Of a DNA stretch of 34,364 nucleotides, positions 23,151 to 31,433 are shown piece after piece. Source of the stretch: Dehalococcoidia bacterium (GTDB lineage: Bacteria; Chloroflexota; Dehalococcoidia; GIF9; AB-539-J10). The stretch covers positions 1-34,364 of the forward strand of contig PULQ01000098.1 of assembly GCA_003552465.1 (NCBI GenBank), written 5' to 3'. Below the pieces are notes generated by a model that was not told the DNA's origin, searched no databases, and was given only the letters and a program-made list of their open reading frames with translations. A program made the translations under genes and the position numbers. Positions within the stretch are counted from its first letter, which is position 1. The number at the start of each line of letters is the position of its first letter.

Positions 23151-24995
23151 CTAAGGCCACATGAGCTTCACTAGTTTGAGCAGGACCAGTTGGCGTTCGT
23201 CTATGGCCTCCTTGCCATATACATCATACGGTCTGAAACCGAGTCCGTATTTGCTGTTGAACTCAAGGAACCTCTTCTTATTGTGATAGAGATCGGGGTG
23301 AAGAGTCTGGTTCCAAAGTAGTGAACCTGCGTAGGTCCTCATCTTCTTCGCGAACGGCTCATTGCTTGACGCTTCATTGTCTTTGCCCCTCAAGAGAAGA
23401 AGCGCTCCCAGCCTGTTTCTTTCCAGACGAAACAGCTCATCATCATTGCCAAACAGCGTTCTGTTCTCGTCGTTATTGGCTAGTATATGCTCAATGTGAA
23501 AGCCGTAAACTGGCCCGGTGTTCCTAGCTGTGTTGTAGAAGTCGGCGGTGGACATGCCGGTTTCTGACGCGATGAAGCGATCGACTCGAGCGAAGAAGTA
23601 TCGGACAAACTTCTCTCCAAGAGTAAGTCTGCCGGCATCTTTGAAGAAGTTCCAGTCGTAAGGATCATCAACCTCAGTGCCCTTCGCCTGGGAAATATCC
23701 TTGATGATCTGAGAATTGTACACTTCATCGATCTCGTCGAGTGGTTTGCTCCTCAACCTGGTTGTGAGATCAATCAAACTCTCTGTGAAACTGTTACTAT
23801 TGTATGAGTCTGTCAGTTGTAAGAGCGAGAAGTGCTTGTCGAAGAGGCGCGAGATCAGCTTGACCTTCTCTTTGTCCATTGCGTCATTGAGAGCACAGGC
23901 TGACAGGATGAGCAAGGCTTGCCTATCCTGCCCATTAATGCCATTGTAGTAAAGATACGGACCATACTCAGAGTCAATGGTCTGTGACTCGTTCATGATT
24001 CTTACGTAGAGATCGGCGTAGTAGCTGAGATCATGCGTGATGAACCTCTTCGCTTCTAAGGGATTCTGCTTAAGTCTGATCATCTCATTCCATTTTGGCT
24101 CATAGATGGTCTTGTGATAGTCGCCGTCGAACTCACGGTACTCGGCATGAGTACGAACATACCTGGCCCGAAAGAGCGTGCGAAAGAAGTCATCTACATA
24201 ACTCTCGTCACTACTTTGGATAGCATAGACGTGTTCTTGCCAAGTAGGATGATATGTATCTATCTCTTCCTTCGGGATTTGGCCTAGCAACTTGCCTTTT
24301 AGCACCTCATAGGGTTTCAGTCTCTCACCCCGGTCGTTGATCACCTCGAACACCATAGGGACATCTTGTGTCTCTGAGATATCGATCTGCACCAGCATGA
24401 CCCGCTGCAGGAACCATAACGAGAAAGCCTCTAGTCTGTGTGAATCTGTAAGCTGTGCGCCCAACTCTCGGTCAATCGTATTGTAGTTCTGATATATGTT
24501 CTTGATGCTCAAATCCTGCGAAGGACTCGAACCACGCTTAGCATTGTCATTTAGGTATAGATCCCCAAGGGCTGCCTCTCTGTCGTTATGGCCCATCCAG
24601 TACTCACGCCCAGTCGTGGTCTTGCCGGCAATCCGGTCCGAGATGAAGTCGCTAAGGGGATTCAGCTCGGTGTACTGCCTTGTAAGGTGGTAGAGCTTAA
24701 TGAGTATCAAAGTCAGAGACGTGAACCTCTGTTGGCCGTCAACTATGAAAGTGTGCCCATTGTAGACATTCGTGACGTAGGTATTGAGATAATACCAATC
24801 GTAATGGCTAATGGCTTCCTCATTGGTGTCTCGCTCCTTACGATAGTCTAAGCTGAACCTGTAGAACAGATCCTCTAGTAGCTTTTCAATATGTCCCTTG
24901 GTCCATTTATAGTCACGCTGATAGAAGTCGATGTAATATGGTTTGCCGGTTGAGAAGAGTGCTGTGATGTCACGTTTCTGCGGAAGAATACTCAT
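23151..24995 (-). CDS. GmrSD-like DUF262/DUF1524 restriction protein
   Basis: A 614-residue protein. The N-terminal DUF262 (GmrS-like, ParB-fold nucleotidase) shows the 'YIDFYQRDYKW' block (residues 21-31) and FIVDGQQRFTSL (83-94) with its DGQQR nucleotide-binding motif. Further along, 'FEVINDRGERLKPYEVLKG' is another family signature. The C-terminal DUF1524 (GmrD-like HNH fold) has HIEHILANN near residue 497 and the 'RLGALLLLRGKDNEASSN' block with its Asn residues. Proteins of this kind restrict DNA with modified cytosines (GmrSD) or act as nucleotide-dependent nucleases. Start 24995 is set by AGGAGG and a promoter at 25065-25036; a longer open frame to 25121 is unlikely to be used. It is a single gene, convergent with the gene ending at 22898. 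Confidence 0.9.
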   Translation of the reverse strand: MSILPQKRDITALFSTGKPYYIDFYQRDYKWTKGHIEKLLEDLFYRFSLDYRKERDTNEEAISHYDWYYLNTYVTNVYNGHTFIVDGQQRFTSLTLILIKLYHLTRQYTELNPLSDFISDRIAGKTTTGREYWMGHNDREAALGDLYLNDNAKRGSSPSQDLSIKNIYQNYNTIDRELGAQLTDSHRLEAFSLWFLQRVMLVQIDISETQDVPMVFEVINDRGERLKPYEVLKGKLLGQIPKEEIDTYHPTWQEHVYAIQSSDESYVDDFFRTLFRARYVRTHAEYREFDGDYHKTIYEPKWNEMIRLKQNPLEAKRFITHDLSYYADLYVRIMNESQTIDSEYGPYLYYNGINGQDRQALLILSACALNDAMDKEKVKLISRLFDKHFSLLQLTDSYNSNSFTESLIDLTTRLRSKPLDEIDEVYNSQIIKDISQAKGTEVDDPYDWNFFKDAGRLTLGEKFVRYFFARVDRFIASETGMSTADFYNTARNTGPVYGFHIEHILANNDENRTLFGNDDELFRLERNRLGALLLLRGKDNEASSNEPFAKKMRTYAGSLLWNQTLHPDLYHNKKRFLEFNSKYGLGFRPYDVYGKEAIDERQLVLLKLVKLMWP

Positions 24996-25035
24996 TGCGA
25001 TACCTCCTGTTACGGCGTCAAGGCCTACCATGGCG

Positions 25036-25065
25036 ATTATACCCATGGCCACACGGTTCAGGCAA
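25036..25065 (-). promoter_or_regulatory. Promoter of the DUF262/DUF1524 gene
   Basis: On the minus strand, TTGCCT (25065-25060), an 18-base spacer, then TATAAT (25041-25036). The start near 25029 gives a leader of about 34 bases with AGGAGG. Confidence 0.55.
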
Positions 25066-25191
25066 TAGCGCTGATGCGTATGCCACACAACTGATCCGGG
25101 ATCCATGCCTATGTGTGCCATAACGAAGTGGGGGCGTTGACTCTCGGGGCATTAGGTCTTCAGCACGGAGACGGCTTCAATCCATGAGTGG

Positions 25192-25608
25192 TTAGCCAGG
25201 CCCGTGCCTCATATCTTCTGCCAGCGCATCACGAAACTTGATGTACCTCACCAGTTCGTCCATGTCGAAGACGTAGTGGGTGCCGGGCGCATAGTCACAT
25301 CCGGGGCAGTTCTCGATCCCTCTTATCTGTCCGCCGGGATCGATCCAGTCGAGTATCTTCCCGCTCTTGACCAGTGAGAAGGGGAAGTACCAGGCCATGT
25401 ACCCGATCTGCATATCGTGGTACAGTAGGGGCCTGTCAATGAAGGAGGCTGTTCTGCAGCGAGGACAGACGAACAGGTTTGTCTTCCCATTCAGCAGAGC
25501 TGTCTTAGCTTCGGGGTTGACCTGGGCGTTGATGGTATCCCAGACCAGCGCCTCATCCTCTGCGCTGCAGTTGGGGCACTTTATCTCCATGTATCTGTGC
25601 AGAGTCAT
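25192..25608 (-). CDS. CpXC-domain protein
   Basis: A 138-residue protein matching the CpXC domain: an N-terminal zinc-binding pair CPNCS (residues 11-15), a second CPRC with the typical following strand 'TASFIDRPLLYHD', and 'YMAWYFPFSL' after it. A further CPGC pair (about 101-104) adds a possible second zinc site. The function of CpXC is unknown; it has been noted in bacterial proteins of diverse context. The ATG at 25608 has AAGGAG 7 bases before it. It is 11 bp after the membrane peptidase gene and so is the last gene of the AAA/M50 operon. Confidence 0.82.
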   Translation of the reverse strand: MTLHRYMEIKCPNCSAEDEALVWDTINAQVNPEAKTALLNGKTNLFVCPRCRTASFIDRPLLYHDMQIGYMAWYFPFSLVKSGKILDWIDPGGQIRGIENCPGCDYAPGTHYVFDMDELVRYIKFRDALAEDMRHGPG

Positions 25609-25619
25609 CTCGTATCTCC

Positions 25620-26162
25620 TTAGAGTGTTTTTCTCAGGTATGTGCTAAGCGACGGGGTCGGGCTACGCGTCGGTGGCCGGCGTGGTGGTGGCTCTGATCT
25701 GGCCAGTGGGCAGATTGCCGAGTGCAAGAAGACCGCGGAAACGGCCCAGCCATAAATGAGAATGTCGGTGACCGAGAACACGGACATCGCTCCCATGATG
25801 TAGGCGCCGTAGTAGCTCCCCTCCAGGTAACCGATGGCGAACTGGATGGAGGCAAGCACGACCGTCACGAGTCCCAGCGACCAGCAGAACGGCGACGGCT
25901 GGCGGCGGTATCTCCGTGCCCAGTGCAGGAGGTAGAAGAGAAGAAGTCGGGCGCCAGCGGCAAGGCCGCCGGCATAGCGCACTATCGTGCGTGGTGTGCC
26001 GACAAACCACTCGGGCAGGGTCACCGACGGGTTGATGCCGAGGAAACCGGGCTGGAGTTCGCCCAACGGCACACCGAGGGCCAGCGCGGTCACGATATGG
26101 GCTGCCTCGTGGGCAAGGACCGAGGCCGCCGCTATCGCCACTGTGTACAACATCAGCTTCAT
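25620..26162 (-). CDS. Membrane metallopeptidase-like protein (HEAAH, M50-like)
   Basis: A 180-residue integral membrane protein with about four helices (residues 4-30, 60-80, 95-112, 125-150). The first helix contains HEAAH (18-22), the HExxH zinc motif of intramembrane M50/site-2-type proteases. An AGGLAAG step in the second helix recalls the M50 'AGP' turn, but I do not see the LDG/NPDG motif that gives the third ligand, so catalysis is uncertain. The C-terminus is a Pro/Arg-rich cytoplasmic tail. GGGAGG lies very close to ATG 26162; the second ATG at 26153 is the alternative start. It is part of the five-gene operon from 27953, 65 bp after the zinc protein gene. Confidence 0.7.
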   Translation of the reverse strand: MKLMLYTVAIAAASVLAHEAAHIVTALALGVPLGELQPGFLGINPSVTLPEWFVGTPRTIVRYAGGLAAGARLLLFYLLHWARRYRRQPSPFCWSLGLVTVVLASIQFAIGYLEGSYYGAYIMGAMSVFSVTDILIYGWAVSAVFLHSAICPLARSEPPPRRPPTRSPTPSLSTYLRKTL

Positions 26163-26227
26163 GGCCTCCCGGCGGCTGAGCCTCAATCCTTCAGGTCTTC
26201 TAATGCGGAGCAATGCCTGCTCCTCTC

Positions 26228-26374
26228 CTATCCTTCCACATAGCCCGTGCCGTCGCAGACCGGGCATTCGTCGGTCTGGCGGACTCCGATCGCCCCTTTC
26301 AGCAGAGGCGGGAGGTCCTTCCTGGGCACCTGTCCGCTGCCCTTGCACTTGGGACACTTCACCGGATGCTTCAT
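26228..26374 (-). CDS. Small DnaJ-like zinc protein (CxxCxGxG)
   Basis: A 48-residue protein too short for standard gene calls. It has two CxxCxGxG half-sites: CPKCKGSG (residues 7-14) and CPVCDGTG (37-44), which together would bind one zinc as in the DnaJ cysteine-rich domain. A strong AAGGAGG lies about 8 bases before ATG 26374. It begins 5 bp after the stop of the small membrane protein gene and precedes the membrane peptidase gene, so it sits inside the operon. A chaperone-like or redox-sensing role is an inference from the motif alone. Confidence 0.75.
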   Translation of the reverse strand: MKHPVKCPKCKGSGQVPRKDLPPLLKGAIGVRQTDECPVCDGTGYVEG

Positions 26375-26379
26375 AGCTT

Positions 26380-26583
26380 TCACCTCCTTCCATTGCGCTT
26401 TTTGCCCGGGGACATGACCATCCTTACAGCCGTCACGGGGATTCCGATGACAACGGCGACCATTATGAGCCTGGTGGTGATCGACACCAGCAGGTCGAAG
26501 TCCCTCAGGCCGATCAGCACGAGTACTGTGACGCCGAGCAGCAGCGAGGGCATGATGATCACCAGTAGCACCTTCCTCAGCAC
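26380..26583 (-). CDS. Small two-helix membrane protein
   Basis: A 67-residue protein with two hydrophobic segments: about 4-25 (VLLVIIMPSLLLGVTVLVLI) and 33-56 (SITTRLIMVAVVIGIPVTAV, in part), joined by a short loop with RDFD, and a basic C-terminal tail KKRNGRR. The start is a GTG at 26583 with GGAGGAG 5 bases before it, overlapping the end of the AAA gene by 7 bases. Coupling to the ATPase suggests a membrane anchor or partner, and the basic tail should face the cytoplasm. No homologous family is recognised. Confidence 0.72.
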   Translation of the reverse strand: MLRKVLLVIIMPSLLLGVTVLVLIGLRDFDLLVSITTRLIMVAVVIGIPVTAVRMVMSPGKKRNGRR

Positions 26584-27953
26584 CGGTTCTCCTCCGGTGC
26601 CGTCAGGAAGGCTATGTGGTCACCGTTGTGGTTGTTGCCGATATCGAATCCCAGGCGACGTCTGTTTCTGCCGTTGATTCGTGAGATCACCAGGTCGACG
26701 TCCTCCTTCGTCACGTCGAGTTGGTGCGAAGATGCCTGAGCAGGTTCCTCCGGGTATTCAATGGCCAGGCCGTACACGATCTCCTGAAGCTGCGCTGGAG
26801 TGCAGTCGTGTGCCCTGCAGGCTATGTAGTCCTGTATCTGCCCATCTATGGGGATCCTCCGGCACAGGAGTCCCACCAGTTCCCGGCGCTCTTCCTCTGT
26901 GGGGAGCGAGAGCTTGACTACTCGGTCGAACCTCGATGGTCGCCGGCTGATGGCCCGGTCCAGTGCCTCCCAGTTGTTGGTCGTGGCCACGGTAACCACC
27001 TCCTGCCTTTGCTCTACTCCATCCAGCACATTGAGCAGGGAGAGCAGTGCCGGTCCGTGCTGATAGTGATACTCCTCCCGGTTTAGCCCGATCAGGTCTA
27101 TGTCCTCAATGAACACGATACAGGGACTGAGGTCCTGCGCCATCTCGTAGAGGTCGGTGATGTACTCGTCCATGCACATCTTGTAGGCGTTGACCGTGAT
27201 GCAGGTGATGCCTTCGGATTCTGCCATCAGCGCCCTGCAGATCAGCGTCTTGCCCGTGCCCGGCTCGCCCGCTAGCAACACCCCTCTCTTGCTAGGTATG
27301 CCGTATTCCACCCAGCGTTCTCTGCCCCTGAGAAAGTCTACGGTGTTGGCCCTGACCTCCCCCTTTGTCGCGGGATCGAGTATGATGCCGTCCCATGAAG
27401 TGCCCCTGACGTTCAGGAAGTGGACCCGTCCGGAGAACTCGACATTCTGTCCGCGGTAGATGTTCTCTTTCTTGGCGATGTTCATGAGGCCATCGATAAA
27501 CGACTTGACGCGCTCTTTCTTGTCTTCCGGGCCTTGCACCTGCACTGACCCAACATATCTGGGGTTGAGGTCGATGGTGACGATGAAGCGGTCGAGACCC
27601 TTCTCCACGAGCAACTGAGCGCAGACCGGCAGGTTCTCCCGTTCCCCGTAGGCGGTGCTGACGTCAATGTAGACCGGCTCGGCCGCTTCGTAACCTATGA
27701 TGTCTACGACGTTCCACTGTTCTCGCTCCATGTGGCGATGAAGAGCCCAGGTGAGAAGCTCGATGTAGTACCTGGGCATGATGCCCACCGCGGTTGCCCG
27801 CTGTCCCGACCCGAGGAACTCATCCATGATTACCTGGTGCTTGCGCAGGATCTTCTGCCTTTGTTTGCGCCTCCAGCTTGCGAAGGAGGGCACCTCGTCA
27901 TCGTCGTCGTCACCGTCCAGCATCGCTTCCGCCAGTTGCTCCTCTTCGTTCAT
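26577..27953 (-). CDS. AAA+ ATPase (classical AAA clade), operon leader
   Basis: A 458-residue ATPase. Residues 1-180 hold an acidic start (a DDDDD run at 15-19), a basic helix, and an uncharacterised alpha/beta domain. The AAA module has Walker A GEPGTGKT (229-236), Walker B 'IVFIEDID' (279-286), sensor-1 'TVATTNN' (321-327) and an arginine finger region 'RRPSRFDR' (337-344), a pattern of classical AAA proteins (FtsH, Bcs1, p97 group). No protease motif is present on the chain itself, so a partner is likely; the membrane HEAAH protein in the same operon is the natural candidate. Start 27953 is chosen because GGAGG lies 13 bases upstream; ATG 27986 has no such site. Confidence 0.88.
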   Translation of the reverse strand: MNEEEQLAEAMLDGDDDDDEVPSFASWRRKQRQKILRKHQVIMDEFLGSGQRATAVGIMPRYYIELLTWALHRHMEREQWNVVDIIGYEAAEPVYIDVSTAYGERENLPVCAQLLVEKGLDRFIVTIDLNPRYVGSVQVQGPEDKKERVKSFIDGLMNIAKKENIYRGQNVEFSGRVHFLNVRGTSWDGIILDPATKGEVRANTVDFLRGRERWVEYGIPSKRGVLLAGEPGTGKTLICRALMAESEGITCITVNAYKMCMDEYITDLYEMAQDLSPCIVFIEDIDLIGLNREEYHYQHGPALLSLLNVLDGVEQRQEVVTVATTNNWEALDRAISRRPSRFDRVVKLSLPTEEERRELVGLLCRRIPIDGQIQDYIACRAHDCTPAQLQEIVYGLAIEYPEEPAQASSHQLDVTKEDVDLVISRINGRNRRRLGFDIGNNHNGDHIAFLTAPEENRC

Positions 27954-28008
27954 GTCTTGCTCGCTACCTCCTTCACCGTCGATCATTGCGGTACGAGTTT
28001 AGCAGGAG

Positions 28009-28027
28009 GATGTGACACATCATGTCA
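28009..28027. promoter_or_regulatory. Palindromic operator candidate between the AAA operon and the WYL gene
   Basis: GATGTGaCACATC (28009-28021) is a perfect 6+1+6 palindrome. It overlaps a second inverted repeat, TGACA/TGTCA (28013-28017, 28023-28027). TTGACA on the minus strand (28028-28023) could be a -35 for the AAA operon, so a protein bound here would cover it. The WYL regulator encoded next door is the obvious candidate ligand (inference). Confidence 0.5.
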
Positions 28028-28076
28028 AAACTGCCACGTATCTGCGCGCATTTCACGATTGAGAACGAAAGGGCTA

Positions 28077-28106
28077 TTGACATTTCTGGCGGGCAGGTTG
28101 GATAAT
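28077..28106 (+). promoter_or_regulatory. Strong promoter of the WYL regulator gene
   Basis: TTGACA (28077-28082), an 18-base spacer and GATAAT (28101-28106) give a start near 28113. This rules out the ATG at 28111 and supports ATG 28138, which has AGGGGAG just upstream. Confidence 0.7.
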
Positions 28107-28137
28107 ACGGTTGATGATTATTCCAGGGGAGTCGCTC

Positions 28138-29109
28138 ATGGAAGATAAGGTTCGGAAGACGGAACGGCTGATCCAGATATGGGTCCTGCTGGCGGACAAT
28201 CCGAACGGCTTTAGCATCAAGGAGCTTGCCAGCAGGTTCGGGGTTAACATCCGCACCGTCTACCGCGACATGACGTCGCTGGGAACCGATCTGCACGTGC
28301 CCGTTCGTGATGATAAAGGGCGGTGGAAGATCGAGCCAGGGTACCGGCTGCCTCCGATTCAGTTCACGTTGTCCGAGGCGCTCAACATCTTCCTTGCCGC
28401 GAGGCTGATGCTGCGGTACTCCAACCGCTATGATCCGAACACCGACGCCACCTTCACCAAGCTCAGCGCGGTGCTACCGACTACGCTGGCGGAACAGGTG
28501 CGCAAGACCATGGCATGGATGCAGAAGCTCGAGAAGAACGAGAAACACCTGCGCATCCTGTCGACTGTGGCCGAGGCCTGGGTGTCCCAGCGGAGACTGA
28601 AGATCGAGTACAGGTCGCTGCCGGCGAAAGCGGCAGTCGAGCGGATCATCGAGCCCTACTACATCGAGCCTGCTGCGCCAGGACATGCCAGCTATGTGAT
28701 CGCTCACTGCCACCGCACCGGAAAGCTGCGCACCTTCAAGATCGAACGGATCGAGTCGGCCGAGCTTACCAACCAATCTTATACGGTCCCGGCTGACTTC
28801 GATGCCAACGAGTTCTTCGGCTCATCGTGGGGCATCGTCGTGGAAGGCGAGGTCCAGACTGTGAAGCTGAAGATCGAGGATAGGGAACTGATCAGGCTTA
28901 TGAGCGAGACAGTGTGGCACCCGTCGCAGGTGCTGGACAAGAAGAATGACGGCTCGATGGTGATGACGCTCCGGGTGACCGATACTGTCGAGCTCTACTC
29001 CTGGATACTCGGTTGGGGTGAGTATGTGGAGGTGCTGGAGCCAAAGGAACTGCGGCAGGAGATCATAGATACAGCTAAGAACGTGGTGAAGCTTTATGAG
29101 AAGGGGTAG
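28138..29109 (+). CDS. WYL-domain transcriptional regulator
   Basis: A 323-residue regulator. Residues about 5-55 are a winged helix-turn-helix with 'FSIKELASRFGVNIRTVYRDM' character. The WYL domain lies around 155-215: 'RRLKIEYRSLP', 'RIIEPYYIEP', 'SYVIAHCHRTGKLRTFKIERI'. The C-terminal ~80 residues form the WCX dimerisation extension ('VKLKIEDRELIRLM', 'WHPSQ'). Such proteins sense a ligand or nucleic acid and often control phage-defence operons. It is divergent from the AAA/M50/CpXC operon, across a 184-bp region with a promoter and palindromes, so it probably controls that operon and itself. Start chosen from the promoter and the AGGGGAG ribosome site. Confidence 0.92.
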   Translation: MEDKVRKTERLIQIWVLLADNPNGFSIKELASRFGVNIRTVYRDMTSLGTDLHVPVRDDKGRWKIEPGYRLPPIQFTLSEALNIFLAARLMLRYSNRYDPNTDATFTKLSAVLPTTLAEQVRKTMAWMQKLEKNEKHLRILSTVAEAWVSQRRLKIEYRSLPAKAAVERIIEPYYIEPAAPGHASYVIAHCHRTGKLRTFKIERIESAELTNQSYTVPADFDANEFFGSSWGIVVEGEVQTVKLKIEDRELIRLMSETVWHPSQVLDKKNDGSMVMTLRVTDTVELYSWILGWGEYVEVLEPKELRQEIIDTAKNVVKLYEKG

Positions 29110-29170
29110 GAGGTTTTGACACGCGGGGTCCAGGAGGAGAGAAGAGAAGTAGATCGCAAGGAGGCCACAG

Positions 29171-29479
29171 ATGGGATTCTCATGGGATACTGTACAACGT
29201 GTTTGGAGCAGGCAAGATGGACTGTGTGCACATTGCGGCAAGCGACTTGTGAAAGCCAACTATCAGAGCGGTACCTGGGGCGCATGGCATGCGCATCACC
29301 GCATACCGGAGAGAATGGGAGGCTCTCACTACTTGGGCAACTGCGTGCTGCTATGTGTTAATCAGCCGAACTGCCATCTGTATGTCGGGCACGACGGCAA
29401 CTACTCGAATCGCGTTGTGATACACCGCGAAGATCTACCTTATCTACAGGGCTATGATGGACCGTACTATATTCTCTAG
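29171..29479 (+). CDS. Small HNH endonuclease
   Basis: A 102-residue HNH nuclease. CAHC (residues 19-22) is the first zinc pair; the catalytic WHAHHR carries His42 and His43; 'GNCVLLC' holds Asn57 and Cys62; and 'NCHLYVGH' (67-74) gives the final Cys68, His69 and His74. The length is typical of minimal HNH enzymes found as homing or restriction nucleases. AAGGAGG lies about 6 bases before ATG 29171. It follows the WYL gene by 61 bp on the same strand and might share its transcript. The substrate cannot be told from sequence. Confidence 0.82.
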   Translation: MGFSWDTVQRVWSRQDGLCAHCGKRLVKANYQSGTWGAWHAHHRIPERMGGSHYLGNCVLLCVNQPNCHLYVGHDGNYSNRVVIHREDLPYLQGYDGPYYIL

Positions 29480-29703
29480 TGTCGGGTTTTACGGGAGAAG
29501 CACAGACCATCCACTGTGATTCTGGAGCGAGCGCCAGCCGGTGGCGCCGTGCAAGAGATGCCGGGGGGCGGATGTGCAACGCTACCCCCTGCGTATAGTT
29601 GGAGATGCGTGCAGAGGTGAATGCATGTCAACCGCCCAGAACAGAAATGGCTGCTATGGCCTGAACAGGAAGGAAAGGAGTAATACCAATTTAATATAAT
29701 ATC

Positions 29704-30825
29704 ATGTCGAACAAGGAATACGTGAAGTATATAGCTCCTGATCTGGCAGCTAAGCTGGCCTCGGACCTCCACTCAAGTGCTGAGGAAAACGTCATATCCT
29801 CGATGTTAGCGGCATCCCTGAATGAATCTGAGCATTTCATGAAGTGGTTGTGTCGGGGCAAGGCAGGCTTCATGCGTCGTAAGAGGGATTTCGGGGAGCT
29901 ATGGGCAGCTGCAAACGATAGAATTCCGCAAATAGTCACGGATCACGCGCCAGCGTGTACGTACCAGCATCCAGACATACTGATTTGGCATAAGCAGGAC
30001 GAAGGTGATTGGGACGAGGCCTTCAAGGCGAAGACTCCCGACGATAAGAAGGCTGCTATGCGCAGAGTGCGCGCCGTGTTCATTGAGGTCAAGAAGACCT
30101 CTCTAGGTGAAGATGAAAAGGAGAAGTACAAGCAGTTCGTTGAATGCATTTCCCACATGTGGAGGGGCGAGAAGTCTGAACTCGTCAGGTTCGTCATGAT
30201 ATCGTCCCATGACGCGTGGACTGCCGAACGGATTAAGAGTGCAAGCCGACGAGATCGACGCAGGGCGGACGAGAAGCGCTGGAATGAAGTCCTCAAGTAT
30301 CGGAGAGGGCGGGTCAAACCGGTCCATGTCACATTTCACGATATCTTCGGTGAGCTCAAACAGAACGAGAGAGCGTATAGAGGGTGCAGCGTTATTCCGC
30401 TGTTCAGGAGTTATCTGGCACTGTATACTGCGCAAGTTGATGATATGTCCTACAGGAAGAGTTGGGAGTACCTGGTGAAGTATCATGGACATGATCAGTC
30501 GGGGCTAAGAAGGGAGATCGTCAACTCGATAAGGGAACTAGCAACGATAATGGGCATCTCACCGGAAAGAGTATGGAACCTTGAACAGAAGATGAGGAAG
30601 ACAAAACTCATCACGGTTATCGAACATGCAGCAGATAAGTATCGCCTCAGTCTGCATGATGAGGCCGCTTATGCGGTTCCCGAGGATGAGCTTCATCTGA
30701 GGGTCTTGAAGGGAAGGAAGCCGATCAGATTCTATCTTCGTGACGCATCGGCAGGCAGCATCACAGAGAAGATGCGACATGTTAGGAACCGACTGCGCAA
30801 ACTGCGGGAGTGTCAGAGTGAATGA
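29704..30825 (+). CDS. PD-(D/E)XK restriction-like endonuclease
   Basis: A 373-residue protein. The nuclease core is HPDILIW with Asp91, a long insertion, then 'VFIEVKKTS' with Glu128 and Lys130, which is a textbook D..ExK site. Upstream residues (about 25-60) are helical with an early Glu that could be the fourth ligand. The C-terminal ~120 residues include 'RELATIMGISPERVWNLEQKM', a helix-turn-helix-like segment that may read DNA. No methylase is adjacent, so it may be a modification-dependent or standalone enzyme. The start is unusual: AAAGGAG lies 23 bases before ATG 29704, separated by an AT-rich block with TTTAAT and TATAAT. Confidence 0.75.
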   Translation: MSNKEYVKYIAPDLAAKLASDLHSSAEENVISSMLAASLNESEHFMKWLCRGKAGFMRRKRDFGELWAAANDRIPQIVTDHAPACTYQHPDILIWHKQDEGDWDEAFKAKTPDDKKAAMRRVRAVFIEVKKTSLGEDEKEKYKQFVECISHMWRGEKSELVRFVMISSHDAWTAERIKSASRRDRRRADEKRWNEVLKYRRGRVKPVHVTFHDIFGELKQNERAYRGCSVIPLFRSYLALYTAQVDDMSYRKSWEYLVKYHGHDQSGLRREIVNSIRELATIMGISPERVWNLEQKMRKTKLITVIEHAADKYRLSLHDEAAYAVPEDELHLRVLKGRKPIRFYLRDASAGSITEKMRHVRNRLRKLRECQSE

Positions 30826-30900
30826 ACCGATTGCACGTGTTCGCGCTCTTGGGTGCGAGCGGGTTTCAGACGGGAGTCGCTGCCTTAAGGTGCAAACGGC

Positions 30901-31410
30901 ATGGTAAGCACGACAGACGCCTATCTCGACATCGAAACCACCGGCCTCTCCTGGAAGGATGCCGGCATAACCGTCATCGGCATCTACCTGGTCAATGGCG
31001 TGGATGACAGGCTGGTGCAACTGGTGGGTATGGATGTGACTGCCGACAATCTCCTTGAGTCTCTGGCCGGGGTGAAGGAGATCTACACCTATAATGGGAG
31101 CGGCTTCGATCTACCCTTCATCCACGGCTCGCTCGATGTAGATCTGGAGGGTCTCTTCAACCATCACGATTTGATGCTTGACTGCTGGCGCCGCAACCTC
31201 TACGGCGGTTTCAAGGCAGTTGAGCAGCAACTGGGCATCCCGCGCCAGCTTCAGGGCATCAGCGGATTGGATGCGGTGCGGCTGTGGTGGAGATACCTGG
31301 AAGGTGGCGACCTGGATGCCTTGGCTACGTTGCTTGAGTACAACCGGGAAGACGTGATGAACCTCAGGGTTCTGAGGGAGAGGTTCGATGGGTCGCAACG
31401 CCGTGCTTAA
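30901..31410 (+). CDS. RNase H-like (DEDDy-type) exonuclease, YprB-like
   Basis: A 169-residue single-domain exonuclease of the RNase H fold. Catalytic residues are placed as in the YprB/DnaQ-like superfamily: Asp10 and Glu12 in YLDIETTGL, Asp70 in YNGSGFDLPFI, and Tyr147/Asp151 in YNREDV, matching the DEDDy signature. It is shorter than full YprB proteins and carries no extra domain. AAGGTG precedes the ATG. It follows the PD-(D/E)XK nuclease gene by 75 bp and precedes the SK-P-WD gene by 23 bp, so all three may share a transcript. It likely degrades single-stranded DNA or RNA ends. Confidence 0.85.
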   Translation: MVSTTDAYLDIETTGLSWKDAGITVIGIYLVNGVDDRLVQLVGMDVTADNLLESLAGVKEIYTYNGSGFDLPFIHGSLDVDLEGLFNHHDLMLDCWRRNLYGGFKAVEQQLGIPRQLQGISGLDAVRLWWRYLEGGDLDALATLLEYNREDVMNLRVLRERFDGSQRRA

Positions 31411-31433
31411 TTAGTGAATGCAGAAAGGAGCGA

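Noticed and set aside
28111-29109. Longer WYL protein starting at ATG 28111
   Set aside because: The mapped-by-eye promoter would start transcription at about 28113, after that codon, and ATG 28138 has the ribosome site.
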